Notes: generated by a model not told the origin, from the sequence alone. A stretch of DNA of 64,000 nt from Bacteroidota bacterium (GCA_024743405.1 JANSWP010000004.1:62001-126000), one strand, 5' to 3'; positions 52,103 through 60,656 are shown, numbered from the stretch's first letter. Translations and numbers: made by a program.

Positions 52103-52978
52103 ATGAATTCAAAACTTCATATTCCGAACTGGCTCGATAGTTCCCTATACCCTTTTGAAAGCAATTATATTCAACTTAAAAAAGGCAATATGTATTATGT
52201 AGATGAAGGGAAAGGAGAAATTATCCTCTTCGTTCATGGAACGCCTGCATGGTCATTTTTGTACCGAGATTTCATCAAAGCATTATCCTCTAAATATCGG
52301 TGTATCGCGATTGACCATTTAGGTTTTGGTTTATCAGAAAAACCAAAATCATTTTCCGGAACTCCTCAAAGCCATGCAAAAAACCTAAGTGAGTTTATTC
52401 AAAACATGGATCTCCATAACATTACATTGGTAGTGCATGATTTTGGAGGTTCCATTGGCTTGGCTGCTGGAATTGAAAATTCAGATAGAATAAAGAAAGT
52501 AGTGCTTTTTAATACATGGATGTGGGAAACAAAACACGATAAAGGCATACAGAAAATTGACAAAACCATCAATAGTTGGTTAGGTAAATTCCTCTATTTG
52601 AATATGAATTTTTCACCAAAGGTTTTGCTAAAAAAAGGGTTCTCCGACAAAAAGTATTTGCCTAAAAAAGTCCATAACCAATATATAAAACCATTTCCTG
52701 ATAAGGACTCTAGAAGACCATTGTTCAGTCTCGCAAAAGCACTAATCGGTTCATCGGATTGGTACGAAAGTCAATGGCAAAATTTAAACAAATTAGCTGA
52801 TAAAGACTGGCTGATTCTATGGGGAACAAAGGATGAATTCATTACCACAAAATATTTAGAGAAATGGAAAAAACGGTTGCCTGCTGCCAAAATCAAAGAA
52901 TTAGATTGTGGACACTTCGTTCAAGAAGAAAAGACGATAGAAGCTGTAACAGAAATTCGTAATTTCTTGAAAAATTAA
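52103..52978 (+). CDS. Haloalkane-dehalogenase-like alpha/beta hydrolase
   Basis: 291 residues. The oxyanion motif LFVHGTPAWSFLYRDF and the nucleophile elbow VVHDFGGSIG contain Asp113 instead of Ser, the mark of dehalogenases and epoxide hydrolases. The catalytic His is in LDCGHFVQEE near the C-terminus, as in dehalogenases (xGHFLQEE). The Trp that usually follows the nucleophile is Phe here, so halide binding may differ. Substrate unknown; cytosolic, no signal peptide. A weak hairpin (AGAAAT...ATTTCT, then T-rich) follows the stop. Confidence 0.85.
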   Translation: MNSKLHIPNWLDSSLYPFESNYIQLKKGNMYYVDEGKGEIILFVHGTPAWSFLYRDFIKALSSKYRCIAIDHLGFGLSEKPKSFSGTPQSHAKNLSEFIQNMDLHNITLVVHDFGGSIGLAAGIENSDRIKKVVLFNTWMWETKHDKGIQKIDKTINSWLGKFLYLNMNFSPKVLLKKGFSDKKYLPKKVHNQYIKPFPDKDSRRPLFSLAKALIGSSDWYESQWQNLNKLADKDWLILWGTKDEFITTKYLEKWKKRLPAAKIKELDCGHFVQEEKTIEAVTEIRNFLKN

Positions 52979-53105
52979 CTTCAAGAAATCACAAATTTCT
53001 ATATTTTTCTTAATGTATACTATACCTTTTTTTCGTTTTTTCTCCTTTTTGACCTTATAAATGCCATTAGAGATTCAAATCGAGAGGTACTTGGTTTTCA
53101 TGGCT

Positions 53106-53275
53106 AGTGCCTAAAAAAACCTTTGCCAAAGCAAAGGGAAAATCAAACGGGCGAATGAGGTAAAAATTGCAAGCAATTTTTACCTCATTCGCCTGCAAAA
53201 AAGAATTTTTTGCGGCGAAAGCAGCGATCTGAAAAGAAAAAAATTATCGACAACATGTTGGTTTTGAGATTAGCC
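53106..53275 (-). repeat. Family E repeat with perfect 21-bp hairpin
   Basis: Reverse orientation relative to the copy at 2781. Shared phrases: AACCAACATGTTGTCGATAA and CGCCGCAAAAAA. The hairpin arms are 53150-53170 and 53173-53193, loop AA; arm GGCGAATGAGGTAAAAATTG. Compared with the 2781 copy the arm differs at several positions, each matched on the other arm. It occupies the gap between two convergent genes. Confidence 0.8.
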
Positions 53276-53307
53276 TAAGTCTGATATGAATTTGCATTAA
53301 ATACTTA

Positions 53308-53796
53308 TTAAGCTTCTTTATCATAAAATTTCAATTTCCTTTTTAACCGTTCCATCATTTTCAATATTCGATTAGCTTTAGTATCATCCGTCTTTGCCTC
53401 ATAAATCCAATCTAAATAAGCTTTTTGCTCCCCTTCTGTGAATGAAAGAAAAGTCTCAAATACTTTTGAAGGTTCATCCTGGAAGCAATCTACTATTTCG
53501 TCAGGGATTTTGATAGATGATTTATCCGCATAAAGGATAATATTGACATAATCACCTGCTTCTTTTTTGATCTTTTTACGAATCGCCGCCTTCACAGGCA
53601 AGAATAACCGCCCCTCCCCCATTGGCATTAATTTGTATTGTTTCAATTCATATCCATCTACAGATCCTTTCACTTTTACCCAGCCAAAAGGGTTCTTTTT
53701 ATTTTGAAGTATTTCTGGAATTGCGGCATACGTCCACCCCCCTTTTCCAGGGAATTTTTGCAAAAGATAATCGCCGTTAACTAAAGGTGTTTCCAT
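53308..53796 (-). CDS. DUF1905 plus YdeI/OmdA-like protein
   Basis: 162 residues. N-terminal DUF1905 beta-barrel (LLQKFPGKGGWTYAAIPEIL, GWVKVKGSVDGYELKQYKLM, GRLFLPVKAAIRKKIKKEAG) and a C-terminal YdeI/'bacteriocin-protection' helical tail (IPDEIVDCFQDEPSKVFETF, FTEGEQKAYLDWIYEAKTDD, RILKMMERLKRKLKF). Function of the fused family is not established; Bacillus YdeI-type proteins have been linked to antimicrobial-peptide protection. Cytosolic. Single gene, 87 bp after the CotH gene on the same strand. Confidence 0.9.
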   Translation of the reverse strand: METPLVNGDYLLQKFPGKGGWTYAAIPEILQNKKNPFGWVKVKGSVDGYELKQYKLMPMGEGRLFLPVKAAIRKKIKKEAGDYVNIILYADKSSIKIPDEIVDCFQDEPSKVFETFLSFTEGEQKAYLDWIYEAKTDDTKANRILKMMERLKRKLKFYDKEA

Positions 53797-53882
53797 TTCA
53801 TTATTTCGATATTTTTGGAAAAAGACAGCTATAAAGTACCTGATTAATTAGCTCGAATTACTTAGTAACAAACCACTTTCAT

Positions 53883-55268
53883 TCAATTATCCCTTGCAAA
53901 TTTCACTTGATTTCGAAGGGTATTTAACGCTCCCTGCCACTGTCCAATGGAAATAGCATCAACATGTTCCGCAGCCGCATCGATCGTTGCCTGTTGTATT
54001 TGCGTTTGCCACGCATCCAATTGCGCATTTACACTAGCTTCTGACATTGGGCCCTCTTTTAATTCGATGAGTTTCTGTCCATATATATCTTCAAACTTTG
54101 CCCAACCGCCCGTCAATTTATCACAAGCTGCTGATTTTTGTTGGAGCCCAAAAGATCCATAGTTGAAAGGTTGGCAATTATTACTAGTTTCTCCCCAATC
54201 ATCCGCAATGGGAGTCACCGGATTTAAATTTGAAATGATATTTTCAAAAGCATTATCTAAATCCCAAGGAATCAGATGGAGTTGCTCATTATTCGGTTCT
54301 TCATACCAAAAATAATTGTGCGGAGAACAAGTATTACCTCCACAATACCAATGAAAAGCGCCATCGTCATTTCTAATCGTCCGGTCAACAACTGCATAGG
54401 AAATAATTTCGTCAATATTCATCCACTTTGAAATCACATTTTGAAGATCATTATCAGAAGTATTGGCGACTTCTTGAGCGAATGTTCGAATCAAATCTAT
54501 GGAAGGGTTTTCATCTTCATTTGTCTTTAAAGCATTCAAATAAGTGAATGCAGAATGAGGGTTTCCATTCGAGTGAAGTGGCCAAACTTCTTTATATAAA
54601 TTCCCTTTTCCATCGTCAAAATTATACCGTGTAAACCGCCCATCAATATGCTCAACCAAAGCATATAGACCTGAATATTGCCCATTTATCATTAACCGAG
54701 CATGTACCGAACGAGGTGCAGAAACACCCATTTTCCGGAATAACCAATAACCCAATCGATCTCTCATTTGTGAATCATCGAGATTCATAGAGTGAAATTG
54801 TAATTTCTTAAGTTTATAAAATTTCTCTTCTCTACCCTCCCAATTAATTTTAATTTTCATGGATAGTTTCGTACAAGTTTTATAACCGGATGGGTTTGAC
54901 CAGTTATTACCGGATAGACAATTTACAAAAGCTCCAATGGAGCCTTTATATCTTATTCCAACAGGACTAATCGTATCGCCCTCAAAAACCAATGTACCTT
55001 CTATATATTCCTCAGCAACAGGGTTATTATCTAAAAATGCTAAATGCTCTTTTGGAAGCCAGAGTTCAAAAGTGTTTAACTTGGTTTGATCAAATATATA
55101 ATCTGAATCTTCATTTAGATATTGTTCATTCCCTGTTGGAATAACTGTTTTAACTATCAAGTCAGGATCAACCCCGCCTCCCCCATTACCTGGGTTAATC
55201 ACTGGATCATCTTCTTGACAACTAAAAATCATTAAAATAAGGAATAAAAGGACTACCGATTTATTCAT
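53883..55268 (-). CDS. CotH-family lipoprotein
   Basis: 461 residues from ATG 55268, which puts a lipoprotein signal (LLFLILMIFSC, Cys17) at the N-terminus; an upstream ATG adds nine residues. The CotH kinase-like fold shows VGIRYKGSIGAFVN, SMKIKINW, LKKLQFHSMNLDDSQMRDRL, GLYALVEHIDGRFTRYNF and LIPWDLDNAFE (the metal/active-site DxD region). CotH proteins are atypical secreted kinases in Bacillus; bacterial lipoprotein forms are uncharacterised. Many Cys pairs (CGGNTC, CQPF) suit an extracytoplasmic location. A family B element lies 38 bp upstream of its start and may carry or block its promoter. Confidence 0.9.
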   Translation of the reverse strand: MNKSVVLLFLILMIFSCQEDDPVINPGNGGGGVDPDLIVKTVIPTGNEQYLNEDSDYIFDQTKLNTFELWLPKEHLAFLDNNPVAEEYIEGTLVFEGDTISPVGIRYKGSIGAFVNCLSGNNWSNPSGYKTCTKLSMKIKINWEGREEKFYKLKKLQFHSMNLDDSQMRDRLGYWLFRKMGVSAPRSVHARLMINGQYSGLYALVEHIDGRFTRYNFDDGKGNLYKEVWPLHSNGNPHSAFTYLNALKTNEDENPSIDLIRTFAQEVANTSDNDLQNVISKWMNIDEIISYAVVDRTIRNDDGAFHWYCGGNTCSPHNYFWYEEPNNEQLHLIPWDLDNAFENIISNLNPVTPIADDWGETSNNCQPFNYGSFGLQQKSAACDKLTGGWAKFEDIYGQKLIELKEGPMSEASVNAQLDAWQTQIQQATIDAAAEHVDAISIGQWQGALNTLRNQVKFARDN

Positions 55269-55306
55269 GCCGAGAGTTTTTAACCTACTTTTCACAATCT
55301 AAGTAA

Positions 55307-55507
55307 GTGCTTGGACAATATTAGGTGCCATATTGCGCGCCGTCGCCTTCGGCTAGGCGCGCAAAGGAGGTTTGGAGGGCAGTTGAATTTAATAACCTGA
55401 AAATCAGGTTATTAAATTCAACTGCCCTCCAAGACCACCACTACTGCAACGGGCGCCTTTGGCGCGATGTTGCAATATTTAAGTGCTATTTAGTTCTGTC
55501 CAAGAAC
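55307..55507. repeat. Family B miniature element (201 bp) with perfect 29-bp hairpin
   Basis: Left GTGCTTGGACAATATT and right CTGTCCAAGAAC (ending 55507) are inverted repeats; flanks TAA (55304-55306) and TTA (55508-55510). At its centre arms 55372-55400 and 55404-55432 pair perfectly over 29 bp around an AAA loop. GC-rich stems GCGCGCC...GGCGCGC (left) and GGGCGCCTTTGGCGCGATGT (right) flank it. The two halves carry different modules. Confidence 0.88.
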
Positions 55508-55510
55508 TTA

Positions 55511-55640
55511 ACGAATAAAAAATAAGTCCGCCCATTTGAAATAGTAGATTTGGGGTTTTAGCAAGACAAAAAACACCCTCCTTTAGGGCTCATAGGTAAA
55601 ACTCAAAACCAACTTATTGCCGATAATTTTTTGCTTGTTT
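55511..55640 (+). repeat. Joined fragments of family A/C and family E repeats
   Basis: AATAAAAAATAAGTCCGCCC and ATTTGAAATAGTAGATTT match the left end of the element at 21315, then sequence shifts to ACTCAAAACCAACTTATTGC, matching family E. Directly abuts the family B element, so this 517-bp gap is a nest of repeat pieces. Confidence 0.65.
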
Positions 55641-55666
55641 GTTAAACCGAATGTTTAGGTTTTGGC

Positions 55667-55732
55667 ATGAGCGAACAATTCTTTGAGGAATGTCCAATGA
55701 GAATTCAAGTGAGTGAACCGCAAAGCAGATAA
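55667..55732 (+). other. 21-codon ORF duplicated at 61844 (possible small peptide or remnant)
   Basis: Reads MSEQFFEECPMRIQVSEPQS then R and stop. The ORF at 61844-61909 has the same length and reads MSERFFDEYPLDIQVIEPQC then G and stop. No indel separates them, but most differences change the residue. Both lie after a family E fragment and upstream of a minus-strand gene end. Confidence 0.3.
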
Positions 55733-55785
55733 GAAAGCAAATTCAACTGTGGGGCAGTGTTTAGTTTGTAAAGACTAATCCGCAA

Positions 55786-57450
55786 TTATTTCTGTTGCAT
55801 TAATTTTGTCAATAAATTCTCATTGGTCAAGGTTTTCATTGCTTCCTGAACCATTTCATCCTGTGAATTCCAAACTGCAAAGAATCCTTTATCATCAAAT
55901 AAATGCTTCCCCATTCTTGCCTTCATAAATCGAGTAATCTGAGGTCTGATTTTCTTCCATTCCTCTATACTAACGTTACCCTTATCTATATCGATTGAGT
56001 TAAGATATTCATCTAAAAGTGAATTAGGAATTTGATATTTATCGACAAAATAATCGAAATCCATTTCACTAAAAGTACTTTTATTGGATTCCATATATCT
56101 ATAAATGAAAGGTGGGATGTCGCGACGAAATTTCAAATATGCTTCTGACATCAAAGTGGAATCGAGCGGCACAAAAATATCTGGAGTAATACCGCCACCA
56201 CCATAAACCACTCTTCCTCCCATTGTTTCAAACTGGGTACTGTCAATGACCGAAATACTATCTTTATCATATAATTCTCCACTTTCAAACCGATTTCTCA
56301 TATCTCGGCTATAGGCATCTTTATCGTTATAACTTTTTTGAATACTTCTTCCAGAAGGCGTGTAATATCGAGCCACGGTCAAACGCAAGGCCGAACCATC
56401 ACTCAAAGGGTATTGCTCTTGTACCAAACCCTTCCCAAATGACCGACGACCAATTAAAACACCTCTATCCCAATCTTGTACTGCACCTGCCAAAATTTCA
56501 CTTGCAGAGGCAGAGCCCTCATCAATCAAAACAATTACTTCATCAATATGATAGAGGTTACGTCCAGTCGTTTCATAGTCATTTCTATGGACTGCCCGAC
56601 CTTCTGTATAAACCATTAATTTCTCTTTATCATCAAATAATTGACTTAAGATATTAGTCGCTTCTTGCAGATAGCCCCCTGGATTTTGGCGTAAATCAAT
56701 CACTAAATTCTTCATCTCTTTATTTTCCTCTTCCAAGCCATCTAGACCATCAATAAATTCCTGGTATGTAGTCGCACTGAAACGATTGATTTTTATAAAA
56801 CCAGTTTCATCATCCAACATATAAGCAACATCCACACTATATACGGGAATCTTTCCTCGATTTATTGTGAAATGTTGGAGGGTATCTTGACCAAAACGCT
56901 TGACAGCAACCTCCACTTCGGAGCCTGTTTCTCCACGCAACAAATCCATAATATTTTCTGAGCCAAAATTGACACCTGCAACTAAGGTATCACTGATTTC
57001 GATAATTCGATCACCAGCCAAAATCCCTACAGTTTCAGAAGGTCCATCTTTGAGAGGTTTGACAACGACGATCGTATCATCAAGCATCATAAACTCGATA
57101 CCGATTCCATCAAAACTCCCTTCAAGTTGTTCATTAACACCTGCTAATTGTTCTTTTGAAATATAATTGGAATGCGGATCAAGCTCATCCATGATTTGAT
57201 CAATGGCTTGTTTGACAATTTTCTCTCGATCTACCTCATCTACATATTTTGCCTCTATATAACGAATCAATTCTTCAATTCTACCCTGCCCTAAAGAATT
57301 AGTTGGGTTGCCTGAATTGATAATTTGAACCTTTGTTGGAGCAGATTGCATTTTCACCCCGATTACCATACCCAATACCATGACCGTAGAAAGCATTAAT
57401 GGTAACCAAATATTTATCCGCTTTTTTGTTTGATTTTCTTCTTCCAACAT
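55786..57450 (-). CDS. S41-family C-terminal processing peptidase (CtpA/Prc type)
   Basis: 554 residues. N-terminal membrane anchor or signal (WLPLMLSTVMVLGMVIGV, ~15-32), then the family start RIEELIRYIEAKYVDEVDRE and PHSNYISKEQLAG. A PDZ domain spans ~95-180 (SFDGIGIEFMMLDDTIVVV, AGDRIIEISDTLVAG). The protease core has VIDLRQNPGGYL, catalytic Ser in EGSASASEILAGAVQDWD (~314) and Lys in RRSFGKGLVQEQ (~340). Cleaves proteins at their C-terminus in the periplasm. The ~130-residue C-terminal extension (PFIYRYMESNKSTFSEMDFD ... LMQQK) is typical of Bacteroidota members. Confidence 0.94.
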   Translation of the reverse strand: MLEEENQTKKRINIWLPLMLSTVMVLGMVIGVKMQSAPTKVQIINSGNPTNSLGQGRIEELIRYIEAKYVDEVDREKIVKQAIDQIMDELDPHSNYISKEQLAGVNEQLEGSFDGIGIEFMMLDDTIVVVKPLKDGPSETVGILAGDRIIEISDTLVAGVNFGSENIMDLLRGETGSEVEVAVKRFGQDTLQHFTINRGKIPVYSVDVAYMLDDETGFIKINRFSATTYQEFIDGLDGLEEENKEMKNLVIDLRQNPGGYLQEATNILSQLFDDKEKLMVYTEGRAVHRNDYETTGRNLYHIDEVIVLIDEGSASASEILAGAVQDWDRGVLIGRRSFGKGLVQEQYPLSDGSALRLTVARYYTPSGRSIQKSYNDKDAYSRDMRNRFESGELYDKDSISVIDSTQFETMGGRVVYGGGGITPDIFVPLDSTLMSEAYLKFRRDIPPFIYRYMESNKSTFSEMDFDYFVDKYQIPNSLLDEYLNSIDIDKGNVSIEEWKKIRPQITRFMKARMGKHLFDDKGFFAVWNSQDEMVQEAMKTLTNENLLTKLMQQK

Positions 57451-57659
57451 CTTAATATTTTCAATTTCTAATTATCCGTTTTGCTCTGAGACAAAAGTAA
57501 ACAATAAGAGCATGTTTAAAAATTTTCTGAACTGAAAATCAATAGGTTATAGTTTTGGCAAAAAATCATCCAATGAATTTATCAGGATAAACGAGCGAAA
57601 TAGTTTGAAGACAGGTTCATAAGGCATTGGTTTTCAACAAAGAAAAATTTAACCCGTTC

Positions 57660-58199
57660 TTACTCCATGATAATCCAATCCAATTCTAACTGAAAGGACT
57701 CCGCTTTTTTATTGGCAATCAAAAAGGTAATTTCTTCGAGTCCTACTACAGGGTAATTTGGCATATTCAAACGCCTTCCTCGGAAAGTAGGATACATGTC
57801 CTCAAGTGGTATCTCAATTGTTTCCCAAAGACCAGATGTCTCAAAATAATAGATATACGAATGCCGATCGTACCTATCTGTTTTTACTCTAAATTGATAA
57901 CGCTTCCCATCCCCTTTTAACCGAATTTTACAAACCTTAAAATCACTAACCTCTCGCTGCTCAATGCGATATCTAATGGAAGAAAAACCACCATAATTTT
58001 CTAGTGAAACGTCGCCATAAAATAACCCATTTCCCTCTTCATTTATTTTAAAACGTCCATCTGAGCGTCCCCCCATCACGACATCATCCACCACATTCCA
58101 ACCAGACAAATCACTTCCTCTAGCAAAATCAAATAATTGCATCGGTTCATTTACCATAAATAAAGACATTAGACTAAAGAGATAAAATATAATTTTCAT
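57660..58199 (-). CDS. CIA30-family (NDUFAF1-like) protein, exported
   Basis: 179 residues from ATG 58199, giving a short signal-like segment (IIFYLFSLMSLFMVNEP). The CIA30 galactose-binding-like beta-sandwich shows SDLSGWNVVDDVVMGGRSDG, YGDVSLENYGGFSSIRYRIE, KICRIR-type strand (CKIRLKGDGKRYQFRVKTDR) and EITFLIANKKAESFQLELDW. In mitochondria CIA30 helps complex I assembly; bacterial members are uncharacterised and may bind carbohydrate. It lies last in a tight minus-strand unit with the EAD11-like and HhH proteins (57 bp after the former). Confidence 0.9.
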   Translation of the reverse strand: MKIIFYLFSLMSLFMVNEPMQLFDFARGSDLSGWNVVDDVVMGGRSDGRFKINEEGNGLFYGDVSLENYGGFSSIRYRIEQREVSDFKVCKIRLKGDGKRYQFRVKTDRYDRHSYIYYFETSGLWETIEIPLEDMYPTFRGRRLNMPNYPVVGLEEITFLIANKKAESFQLELDWIIME

Positions 58200-58255
58200 A
58201 AGGGAGAAACAGGAAAAAAGTAGAATTGTTGATGGAGCAAACAATTCCTTTTCAA

Positions 58256-59542
58256 TTATTTATAAATAGCTGAAACAATAGCCTCCTCTTGTTTTTGTTC
58301 GTAATTGCGAATGTTGTAAAAAACAATCGTCAAGCCAATAATAAATCCAAAAACTAGCCCTGATACAGCACCTAACAACATTCCTGATAGACGTCCAGTT
58401 TGGTCATCTGAAGTGAAATCTATGTAATGATTGAAGGTAGTAGCGTCTACTATGACGGAGCCAAGCGCTATAAAAACGCCAGCAATAAGCAGTGAAAAAA
58501 ACAAAGATAAGATGATGTATCTCCAATTTCCTTTATAACTGTAATACAAACTTCCCATTATCACACAGATACTTCCAATCCCACCGGCAATAAGTATCTG
58601 TATACTCTTTATAGGCAATGCATAGAAATCCATAAATAATATCACGCCGACTAACCCATCTATTGCGCCAAAAACTACACCCCCAGAAATAGCTCCAAGC
58701 AAGATCGCTAGACCTTTGTTTAGTTCCTCAAACCGCATAAACCAGCTCATTCCGAAATGCATAAAACAGGTGGTGCCACCTACTAAAATAGTGAAGAAAA
58801 TTATTCCTAAAAATAAGATTGGAAACCGCTTTTTCACTTCTTGATATAACTCAAAGTCTCCATAATATTCTTGGCGAGACAACTCAGAAATGGTATAGTC
58901 TTCTGATAATTCCCAACTTTCTCGAATTTCAGATTGAATGTATTCCATTGCTGGAATTGAATAGGAAACGGCAATAATAATTCCTGCTAATGCACCACCC
59001 AATAATCCCCCATAAAGGCCATTGTAAAAAGAAGGAATTAATTTAAATGGATTTATCTTAGGTTTTGAAAGAAAAATATTGACACCGAGAAATAAAATTA
59101 TGGGAACGAGAGTGATATGATATAAAATGTTATTTGGAATATTCTTTCCAAAAATTAATAACATAATGTAGCCTATCACTGCAATAAAAAGGAAGGGTAA
59201 TAGGATTTTTGATTTCTGGGTAGTCTTTTCTTTCGGTAAATTTTCAGCTGGGTTGTTTTGATCTATTTCATCCAATAAATTGAGGGCAGCTTTAACCATC
59301 TTATTCTTATCGATATTGACATCATCATACCTAATAATGCCTTCTCTAATGCCTTTCATCAAATTTCGATAACGATACACTTGAAAATCAATTTCATTAT
59401 TGAATTTTTTATTCTCTGTAAATAGATCTCTCATTTGCTCAAATGCAAGTTCCAATTTATCATTCACGATTAATTCCCTAATCTCCGAAACACAGGAATT
59501 AATGGATTCACCATCTTTGATCATTGCCCTTTTTGGTTTCAT
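58256..59542 (-). CDS. EAD11-like domain fused to a polytopic membrane domain (about eight TM helices)
   Basis: 428 residues. Residues ~15-95 follow the EAD11 pattern: SCVSEIRELIVNDKLELAFE, QMRDLFTENKK, IDFQVYRYRNLMKGIREGII, VNIDKNKMVKAALNLLDEID; compare residues 1-80 of the protein at 32622. After a charged linker there are about eight helices from ~112 to ~410, including Gly-rich ones (LYGGLLGGALAGIIIAV, LLGAISGGVVFGAIDGLVGV, LLGAVSGLVFGFIIGL) whose GxxxG-like spacing favours tight packing. No enzymatic motif seen. A membrane-tethered adaptor is likely (inference). Starts 11 bp after the HhH gene, so co-transcribed. Confidence 0.78.
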   Translation of the reverse strand: MKPKRAMIKDGESINSCVSEIRELIVNDKLELAFEQMRDLFTENKKFNNEIDFQVYRYRNLMKGIREGIIRYDDVNIDKNKMVKAALNLLDEIDQNNPAENLPKEKTTQKSKILLPFLFIAVIGYIMLLIFGKNIPNNILYHITLVPIILFLGVNIFLSKPKINPFKLIPSFYNGLYGGLLGGALAGIIIAVSYSIPAMEYIQSEIRESWELSEDYTISELSRQEYYGDFELYQEVKKRFPILFLGIIFFTILVGGTTCFMHFGMSWFMRFEELNKGLAILLGAISGGVVFGAIDGLVGVILFMDFYALPIKSIQILIAGGIGSICVIMGSLYYSYKGNWRYIILSLFFSLLIAGVFIALGSVIVDATTFNHYIDFTSDDQTGRLSGMLLGAVSGLVFGFIIGLTIVFYNIRNYEQKQEEAIVSAIYK

Positions 59543-59553
59543 TTCTTCCGAAT

Positions 59554-60435
59554 TTACGCTGTTAATAAAAGCTCTTTACAAGCTCTTTCGCGCCCTCTTA
59601 CTACCCGAGATCCAGTCAGAACCCCTCTTGTTTCTGTCACCACAGTCGCCTGTCCTTCATGCCCATTTTTTTCATAAAAAATTACCACCCAATCTTTGGT
59701 CTTATTCAATTGGTGAGCTCGTGCGGTATTAGAAAAAAGCGCTGTAAAATCCCAATCTTCTTTTTCGATATGGAGAATTGGGAGCCAAACAAGATTTCTA
59801 GGATTAAATCGGCGGGGAGCTATCTTTTTCAATTCACCAAAAAAAGATTTTTCGCGGTAAATACTATCTATTTCCAACAAAAGGGCAACAGAAGGTATCG
59901 TAATTTCCTTGTCTAATGCAGAGGTAACTTGTATAACTCTTCTATGTGCAAAACCACTCAATAGACCCGCTAAACTAACCCGAATGGCTTCAACTCTTTT
60001 GCGCCCAAATCCTGGAACTTTTGCAAGTTTTCCATTATGCGCAGCTTGCTCTAGTTCTTCGAGAGAATGAATATCCAGTTCACGAACAATGCGCTCTGCT
60101 AATTCCTTTCCGATACCGGGTATTTCTTCAAATAATTTTTCAGGACACACCTCCCCTTCCAATCTATTTAATAATTTAGATTTTCCTGTTTTTACATATT
60201 CGGAAATAAGACGTTCTAGACTTGTGCCGATTCCAGGAATTAAGTGCAAGGTTTTCTCCTTTCCAGACAGTACAATTTTTGATAGTTCATCTTGCCTTTC
60301 TCGAATGAGTTTGGAAGCATTTCGATATGCGCGGATTCGGTACTCATTGGCATGTTGAATCTCCAGTAAATCAGCAATTTCATCCATTAATTTTGCAATC
60401 TCTCTGTTAGTTGGTATGTGATAAGAATTAATCAT
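59554..60435 (-). CDS. Helix-hairpin-helix protein related to the N-terminus of PolX
   Basis: 293 residues. The first ~165 match the DNA polymerase beta/PolX 8-kDa and HhH region: TNREIAKLMDEIADLLEIQH, FRIRAYRNAS-like (EYRIRAYRNASKLIRERQDE), then three HhH hairpins LIPGIGTSLERLI (~65), EIPGIGKELAERIV (~108) and KVPGFGRKRVEAI (~139). The nucleotidyltransferase palm and PHP exonuclease domains of PolX are missing; instead a ~125-residue beta-rich C-terminus (EITIPSVALLLEIDSIYREK, WVVIFYEKNGHEGQATVVTE, TRGVLTGSRVVRGRERACKE) ends the protein. Probably binds gapped or nicked DNA without polymerase activity (inference). First gene of the EAD11-like/CIA30 unit. Confidence 0.85.
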   Translation of the reverse strand: MINSYHIPTNREIAKLMDEIADLLEIQHANEYRIRAYRNASKLIRERQDELSKIVLSGKEKTLHLIPGIGTSLERLISEYVKTGKSKLLNRLEGEVCPEKLFEEIPGIGKELAERIVRELDIHSLEELEQAAHNGKLAKVPGFGRKRVEAIRVSLAGLLSGFAHRRVIQVTSALDKEITIPSVALLLEIDSIYREKSFFGELKKIAPRRFNPRNLVWLPILHIEKEDWDFTALFSNTARAHQLNKTKDWVVIFYEKNGHEGQATVVTETRGVLTGSRVVRGRERACKELLLTA

Positions 60436-60656
60436 CTATACAATTGATAATCAAATAATTACAGTTTTAAAGTTCCATTCTAATTTAAAAAAAAACGATG
60501 ATTCTTCTCAACTAACCAAATGATTTTCATCAAGGATAATGATTCGTTTTCAGCTCAAAAAAACCAGTTTTACTAGCATTCAGACTAAGTAGTGATAGGA
60601 CAAAAGATAATGGGTAAGATGATGGAATTACTAGTTACTCATTACTAGAATAAAGT

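Noticed and set aside
42620-55507. Family B repeats as integron attC sites
   Set aside because: Ends do not carry the GTTRRRY/RYYYAAC core pair, no integrase or cassette array is present, and flanks show TWA instead.
55325-55525. 66-codon frame reading PYCAPSPSARRAKEVW
   Set aside because: Entirely inside the family B element at 55307-55507; its composition comes from palindromic stems.
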